Shown here piece by piece: positions 51,464-57,373 of a DNA stretch of 57,373 nt. Position 1 is the stretch's first letter. Every line of letters starts with the position of its first letter. The notes beneath the pieces are model-generated. The model searched no databases. It saw only the letters and a list, made by a program, of their open reading frames with translations, and was not told where the DNA came from. Source of the stretch: Nemertoderma westbladi (taxonomy: Eukaryota > Xenacoelomorpha > Nemertodermatida > Nemertodermatidae); contig JAUCBJ010000895.1 of the NCBI GenBank assembly GCA_032718475.1, positions 1 to 57,373 of the forward strand, read 5' to 3'. The translations under genes and the position numbers were made by a program.

Positions 51464-52165
51464 ATGGTTAAGCGTTACAAAGTTGGGAAGTCTCGCGGTT
51501 GTTCTAAAGGGAAGAGAGTCAAGGAGCGTATAAACTGGTCGAAGAACCCACAGCTAGTCAATGCGCTAAAAGCCTATAAATCGAATCCAACTCTCACTCT
51601 CAGAGAAGCGGCTTCAATTTATAATGTCCCCAGGAGTATTACAAAGGCGAAGCTCTGGAGCGCTGGATACCAATGTTGCGGTGGGGATGCCTACTGTCCT
51701 TTCCGAGTTAGAAGAGAAATACTTGACTGCGGCTTGTCGGTTGTCTGAGGAATGGGGGTACCCGCTCACAAAGCACAAACTAATAGAGGCTGTAGCAATG
51801 TATGTAAGGCGAGAGAAACCTATTGAGAACGCTTCTCTTGGAAAGCAACGTAATTCATTTAATGATGGGAAAACCACGAGTTGAGTGTGTGAATGCATTT
51901 ATGCGACGTCATCCTGAACTATCTATAAGGAAAACTGAGCAGCTGAGTAGTTCTATTGGAAAGGCCATGTCTAAAGAGTCAATCTCCAAGTATTTCCTAT
52001 TGCTACATGATACTCTCAAGATACTAAACATTTTGTAAAAACTCAACAAATCTATAATGCTGATGAAACAGGAATGTCAACAGATCCCGAGGATACACTG
52101 GTTATTGCAAGAAAGGGTGCCCAAAACGCAAACCAAGCAATGGTGTGGTAGGGAGCACTGGACAG
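51464..52165 (+). pseudogene. pogo-like transposase relic, multiple frameshifts
   Basis: ATG 51464 starts a basic leader and a psq-type helix-turn-helix (LVNALKAYKSNPTLTLREAA). Coding continues in a second frame with EEKYLTAACRLSEEWGYPLT (CENP-B-type HTH region) and in a third with VNAFMRRHPELSIRKTEQLS. Another shift brings IYNADETGMSTDP (nt 52050-52090), the first catalytic Asp region of DDE_1 transposases, followed by ARKGAQNANQAMVW and a TAG. The remaining DDE domain is gone. At least three frameshifts in 700 bp. It is a different lineage from the pogo-like gene at 37926. Confidence 0.75.
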
Positions 52166-52849
52166 TAAATTGATGTAGCAGCGCCACAGGGCATATTTTG
52201 CCTCCCCTAACTATATACAAGGGAAAGAACCTGTACACAAGGTGCACATTGGATGGGGACCGTGAACGCGGGTGACTTGGACATGTTTTGACAATAAAAT
52301 CGGTCCCACAGATCAGCCATGATGTCGCACCTCAAATTTTATATGCTGATTGTAACAACACACTATCTGTCTTAGATATGTAAATTGCCCAACCCCTCAT
52401 TATAAGGGATTGTGGCATTTTTTTTTAAAACAAAAAATGGTATCCTAGTCATAGTCACACTCCATGAGGGGAGGGTGACTCGGATAACTTTGAAATTGGA
52501 TATTTTGATCCATTCCATACATAGTAGAGGGTGTCTTGGATAGTCTCTGAAGTTTTAAAAAAATTCTACAAGCCAAGCTTGTAAAAACTTGGCTTTTAAA
52601 AAGGCCTTCTAAAAAACTACAAATAACCAAAAAACAATAATTTGCATAGAGATATTGCAAGGCAAGTTATATATACGGTATAATTACAGTGTACCAGTAT
52701 ATATGTATTATTATGATGTATAGGTAGATACTAATATGTGGAGTCAGTGGTATATCATACATCATTGTAAAAACAACAAGAAAACGAAACTAAAAACAAC
52801 TACAATTACCATAATACACCTACAGTATGGGGAGTCAGTGGCATATTCC
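52166..52849. other. AT-rich spacer, no gene
   Basis: A short inverted pair CAAGCCAAG / CTTGGCTT near 52570-52595. Nothing coding. Confidence 0.5.
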
Positions 52850-53905
52850 GTATCAGAATCATAGTTTCCATACTCATATTCCGTATTGGAATCCGAATCA
52901 GAATTCATACTGGTATCAGTATCACAATCAGAATCCGTGTCCAAATCTGAAACATTATCTGTATCAGAATGTTGGCGTTTTGATCCTGAGGTTTGTTGTT
53001 TATCAACAGTGTATCTGGAGCTTTGTTGTTTACCAATAGTATCCTGAGATTTGTTCTTTATGAACAGCGGATCCTGAGGACTGTGGTTCACTGACCAATT
53101 GTCTGTCAACACTAGCTGTAGTGGCGGTTTCTAGAACACTACTTATAGCCACCGTATCACTATTCAACACAACAGGTCTGCCAGGTTGGATATTCTGTTT
53201 CGTGATTTTCTTTCCTCTCCTTGTGGTCACAGTACCAGCAACCTGTGAGTCACCATACAGGGATGTCCTGAGAACATCAATAGTCGAACTATTAAGAACC
53301 CTTACTTGTTCTTCTTCACTGGGAATAACACGAGGTAATCTTGATAATACTTTATCTGTATTGAAAGGGTATATTCCGCTTGCCCTGAATCCCGATTCCA
53401 GATTCGCACTGGAGAGTTTTCCCCACAACCTCGAGATCATTCCTGGGAATTGATTTTTTGGTATACCCTTACTCCATCTTGTGTCACGGTGCCACATTTC
53501 TAGTATTTTCCGCCATTCATGCTTGAGACCTCGGAATACGGATACATCAAGGGGCTGCAATAAGTGTGTTGCATTTGGCAGAAGCGGAATGAATAGAATG
53601 TCTTTCTCAGCACATGTTGCTATCACATCAGGATGGAAATGAGACGCCAAATTATCCCCAATTAGAACCCGGCGGCCAACTAGGTGACTCGTGGCTGGTA
53701 AGAACACATTATAGAACCAGATTGAGAAAGTTGGTTTATTGAACCAACCGGATTTCGTCACATCATATACTGTACTTGGAGGGTCTGCAGCTGAACCGCA
53801 AAACATCAAGCTAGTAGATTGTGATGTGTGATTTATAGTGTGAAACCTTTCGTTCCACTCTTTTAAGGCCCCTGGAGCAGATAACATATATTTCTCCAGG
53901 ATCAT
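52850..53905 (-). pseudogene. pogo-like transposase DDE domain and acidic tail
   Basis: The minus-strand frame from 53905 encodes SLMFCGSAADPPSTVYDVTK, GWFNKPTFSIWFYNVFLP, RRVLIGDNLASHFHPDVI (second catalytic Asp) and LLPNATHLLQPLDVSVFRG, the DDE_1 signature, then a long tail to TAG near 53030. A second overlapping frame (52762-53112) encodes an acidic Asp/Ser/Thr repeat (TDNVSDLDTDSDCDTDTSMN), probably the true C-terminus after a frameshift near 53040. The segment with the first catalytic Asp is missing between this frame and the upstream HTH part, so the copy is deleted as well as shifted. Confidence 0.75.
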
Positions 53906-54171
53906 CTTTGATGTTGGTCTCGTTGAAATTGAAGATATCTGTGGCGGGACTCCCTCAAGTACAGGTTTAATATTCTCGAAATATTCTTTAACTGAGGTTT
54001 CACGTTTTGCGCAAGTCTGGATGTCAAATTATGGCGTTTTTTGAAATTGTCCAACCAGTCTTTTCCAGGTTTGTTGTTAGGAAACTTACTGGTAACTCCA
54101 TTAGAGTCCAGATACTCTTTCACTAAACAATAAATATCAACCCCTTGTAGAGGAACTTTCCATTTTGTCAA
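53902..54171 (-). pseudogene. CENP-B-type HTH of the same pogo-like transposase
   Basis: The minus-strand frame encodes VPLQGVDIYCLVKEYLDSNG, NKPGKDWLDNFKKRHN and LTSRLAQNVKP, matching the second DNA-binding HTH of pogo-type transposases. Stop at 53902-53904. It joins the DDE part after a deletion and frame change. Confidence 0.75.
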
Positions 54172-54198
54172 TTTACTATCTTGTTCTCTTCTTCGATA

Positions 54199-54486
54199 CT
54201 ACGGATGGTTTGACCCCCGAATTTCTTGTTCTGCATACCAACCATGTACCCTACGCCATAATGTTCCATATGGAACATTGTTCTCGTTAGATGCTGTTAA
54301 TATAGCCTTTCCGTTCAGTGATTCCTCAATTGCTTTTGTCATTTGGTCATCGGAATATTCAGTTTTATATGGTTGTGATCCTGGTCTCCTTTTATATACA
54401 TTAGGCATTGTGCTGTTACACGGTATGGGTATAGAAAGGGAATAGGTGCTCGAAGTAATGTTATTATCGGTAAAGTTTAACTTCAT
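54199..54486 (-). pseudogene. psq-type HTH N-terminus of the same pogo-like transposase
   Basis: The minus-strand frame from ATG at 54486 carries an internal MPNVYKRRPGSQPYKTEYSD, the usual start of this family, and AILTASNENNVPYGTLWRRV, a psq-type HTH. It ends at TAG 54199-54201, before the CENP-B-type HTH, which continues in a different phase. Confidence 0.7.
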
Positions 54487-54901
54487 AAAGGCAAAATACT
54501 AGGCCCTACAATTAAGTGGCAGTACCAGTACCATAATAGGCAGGCAGGTACTGGTTCTGTACCGTACTGCTGCAGCCAGACACAGGAGAAAGCCACTAAA
54601 TTTATTAACTACTTTTAATAAATACATTATATATATAAAATATAACTATATAGGTACACCCAGACACAAACTGAAAAACTATCCAAGTCACACGCATATT
54701 AGGGCGGTGCGTTTTTTACTTTTTTTCGATTTCGTTGTTCTACCGGTGTGCAAAAGTTGCCAAATGGTAAAAAATTAAGGCAAAAAAAAATTTCTCTAAA
54801 TTTCATCGATATCTTGACGGATCCCAAGTGGGTTTAATTTTTGAGCTTTCGCGATGCACCACAATTAAATTTATAACAATATAACACATTAATGAAAGAT
54901 C
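54487..54901. other. AT-rich spacer, no gene
   Basis: No coding or structural feature stands out beyond A/T runs near 54715-54790. Confidence 0.5.
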
Positions 54902-55765
54902 AATGACCCAAGAAAGAACTTCCTGCATGCATCAAATGTCATCAAATGGGTCCAAACTTAGTTTGATACCAAAATTTTAATTTTTTGATCAAGGGAACAA
55001 GTGCCACAGGCACATGGACAGAACCTACCATATCGCAGAGATATCGCAGAAAATGTGAAGTCTGGCACAAGTCTTCATCACCGCCTTGATGCGATATGGA
55101 CAAATCCTCAAAAAATTTTATTTTGAATTATCTCAAGGAACCAAGAATAGACTCAACACAGAAATGATAGATGTAGTGGGTGTAGACCTTTAAAATAAGA
55201 ATAGAGTCATTAGTTCTTGAGTTATTTTACAAAATGTCAAGACTATATCCACCAATTAATACTTGATATTCAGTTGACCCATTCCGTACATTTTGTACAA
55301 AAACAATAGTCAACTAATCACTACTCTTTAATTTTGAAGGTGTCTGTATGTATATACTAAATCCTTTTTTTGCAGTGATGTGTCTATTTTTGATTCCTTG
55401 AGATAATTCAAAATAAAATTTTTTGAGGATTTTTCCATATCGCACCAAGGCGGTAGTGTAGACTTGTGCCGGACTTTTCTGCGATATCTCAAGGACCTAT
55501 TCGCTCTACGTTTGTTTTGAAGGTGTCTACCCCCACTAAATCGGCCATTGCGGTTCTAATGAGCTTAATATTAATGCAGTAGGAGAACTTAAAGTTGGCC
55601 ATCGCGAAATTTTAGAAATATCATCACTTTGTGCCAAATGGTCTTCTGTCCATGTGCCTGTGGCACTAGTTACCTTGATCCAAAAATTAAAATTTTGGTT
55701 TCTAACTAAGTTTGGACCCATTTGATGACATTTGATGCATGCGGGAAGTTCTTTCTTGGGTCATT
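54902..55765. mobile_element. 864-bp inverted-repeat (foldback-like) element
   Basis: The left arm 54902-55160 starts AATGACCCAAGAAAGAACTT and the right arm ending at 55765 is its inverted copy. Matching blocks include CATCAAATGTCATCAAATGG, GTGCCACAGGCACATGGACA and CCTCAAAAAATTTTATTTTG. The right arm carries about 170 bp (55480-55650) not in the left arm; part of that is itself an inverted copy of the central segment near 55165-55210, so the structure is nested. No coding frame. Confidence 0.8.
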
Positions 55766-57373
55766 TTATGGGCACAAGCACCATTATACCACTGGGTACA
55801 AACACAGTTATGGGTACAAACACCATTATTGGCACAAGCACCGTTATACCACTGGGTACAAACACTGTTATACCACTGATTCACCACAAGGTAACCTGTT
55901 ATACCACAAGGTAAAAAACTGTTATACCACAGGGTAAAGCACAAGTATAGCACTTGGTACAAACACCGTTATACCACTGGGTACAAACACAGTTATGGGT
56001 ACAAAAAAACCGTTATGGGCACGAGCACCGTTATACCACTGGGTACAAACACAGTTATGGGTACAAACACTGTTATGGGCACAAGCACCGTTATACCACT
56101 GGGTACAAACACAGTTATGGGCACAAACACCATTATGGGCACGAGCACCATTATATCACCGGGTACAAACACAGTTATGGGTACAAACACCGTTATGGGC
56201 ACGAGCACCGTTATACCACTGGGTACAAACACAGTTATGGGTACAAACACCGTTATGGGCACGAGCACCGTTATATCACCGGGTACAAACACAGTTATGG
56301 GTACAAACACAGTTATGGGCACAAACACCGTTTTGGGCACAAGCACCGTTATACCACTGGGTACAAACACAGTTATGGGTACAAACACCGTTATGGGCAC
56401 GAGCACCGTTATACCACTGGGTACAAGCACAGTTATGGGTACAAACACCGTTATGGGCACGAGCACCGTTATACCACTGGGTACAAACACAGTTATGGGT
56501 ACAAACACCGTTATGGGCACAAACACAGTTATGGGCACGAGCACCGTTATACCACTGGGTACAAACACAGTTATGGGTACAAACACCGTTATGGGCACAA
56601 ACACAGTTATGGGCACGAGCACCGTTATACCACTGGGTACAAACACAGTTATGGGTACAAACACCGTTATGGGCACAAGCACCGTTATACCACTGGGTAC
56701 AAACACAGTTATGGGTACAAACACCGTTATGGGCACAAACACAGTTATGGGCACGAGCACCGTTATACCACTGGGTACAAACACAGTTATGGGTACAAAC
56801 ACCGTTATGGGCACGAGCACCGTTATACCACTGTGTACAGTACAAACACAGTTATGGGTACAAACACCATTATGGGCACGAGCACCGTTATACCACTGGG
56901 TACAAACACAGTTATGGGTACAAACACTGTTATGGGCACAAGCACCGTTATACCACTGGGTACAAACACAGTTATGGGTACAAACACCGTTATGGGCACT
57001 AGCACCGTTATATCACCGGGTAGAGACACAGTTATGGGTACAAACACCGTTATGGGCACAAACACCGTTATGGGCACAAGCACCGTTATACCACTGGGTA
57101 CAAACATAGTTATGGGTACAAACACCGCTATGGGCACGAGCACCGTTATACCACTGGGTACAAACACAGTTATGGGTACAAACACCGTTATGGGCACGAG
57201 CACCGTTATACCACTGGGTACAAACACAGTTATGGGTAAAAACGCCGTTATGGGCACGAGCACCGTTATACCACTGGGTACAAACACAGTTATGGGTACA
57301 AACACCGTTATGGGCACAAACACCGTTATACCACTGGGTACAAACACAGTTATGGGTACACACACCGTTATGG
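55766..57373 (+). repeat. satellite array, 60-bp units of three 18-mers plus 6 bp, runs off the window
   Basis: The basic unit is GGGTACAAACACAGTTAT, then GGGTACAAACACCGTTAT, then GGGCACGAGCACCGTTAT, then ACCACT: 3 x 18 + 6 = 60 bp. Some units contain an extra 18-mer (78 bp). The first 220 bp are degenerate. All periods are multiples of three, so long open frames on both strands are artefacts. Confidence 0.95.

Noticed and set aside
55993-57365. Open frames of up to 364 codons on both strands at the right end
   Set aside because: They are by-products of a satellite whose periods are multiples of three; no start, domain or non-repeat sequence supports a gene.
55766-57373. CRISPR-like regular repeats
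   Set aside because: Repeats are head-to-tail with no unique spacers, in eukaryotic DNA; this is a satellite.

Overview
This is eukaryotic, almost certainly metazoan, repeat-dominated DNA. The evidence is AT-rich non-coding sequence, splice-site-flanked exons, AATAAA signals, tRNA-derived short elements, microsatellites, a satellite array and at least ten transposable elements of animal-type families. Nothing looks bacterial or like an operon of host genes. The species cannot be named; the mix (BEL/Pao, Gypsy, Penelope, several LINEs, pogo-like transposons, a tyrosine-recombinase element) fits a marine or aquatic invertebrate.

Layout. 1-12.0 kb: a large BEL/Pao LTR retrotransposon cut by the left window edge (gag-protease, pol, an extra 220-codon frame, a putative 2.1-kb 3' LTR). 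12.0-15.8 kb: palindromes, two LINE fragments and a 5'-truncated Ty3/Gypsy element ending at a 26-G run. 16-19.4 kb: GT microsatellite, an ACCGGT-rich tract, AT-rich DNA, a candidate terminal exon (18138-18293) and a 33-bp-stem hairpin. 19.4-21.1 kb: 5' half of a LINE (ORF1 plus start of an APE endonuclease). 21.3-22.2 kb: a palindrome-ended repeat element. 23.0-25.8 kb: a broken minus-strand gene of unknown family. 27.1-28.6 kb: an exon encoding six 36-residue repeats and a C-terminal BEN domain. 29.6-31.0 kb: a Penelope-like element (RT plus GIY-YIG). 31.5-36.4 kb: a decayed RT element with in-frame minisatellites and an RLE-like C-terminus. 37.5-41.4 kb: a pogo-like transposase directly abutted by a LINE RT. 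44.4-46.6 kb: a compact minus-strand three-gene cassette (unknown protein, gag-like knuckle protein, tyrosine recombinase) with inverted repeats beside the recombinase. 48.9-50.6 kb: two GC-rich candidate exons separated by a 693-bp inverted-repeat element with tRNA-like sequences in both arms. 50.8 kb: a 41-bp perfect palindrome. 51.4-54.5 kb: two more pogo-like relics. 54.9-57.4 kb: a nested inverted repeat directly abutting a 60-bp-unit satellite that runs off the right edge.

Most coding frames carry nonsense or frameshift lesions, so the window reads as layered, mostly dead transposons. The least broken and least explained parts are the tyrosine-recombinase cassette, the BEN-domain exon, the tRNA-bearing inverted-repeat element and the BEL element's unusual splice-donor-like and hairpin motifs. 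Family assignments rest on motifs recognised by eye; no database search was made.
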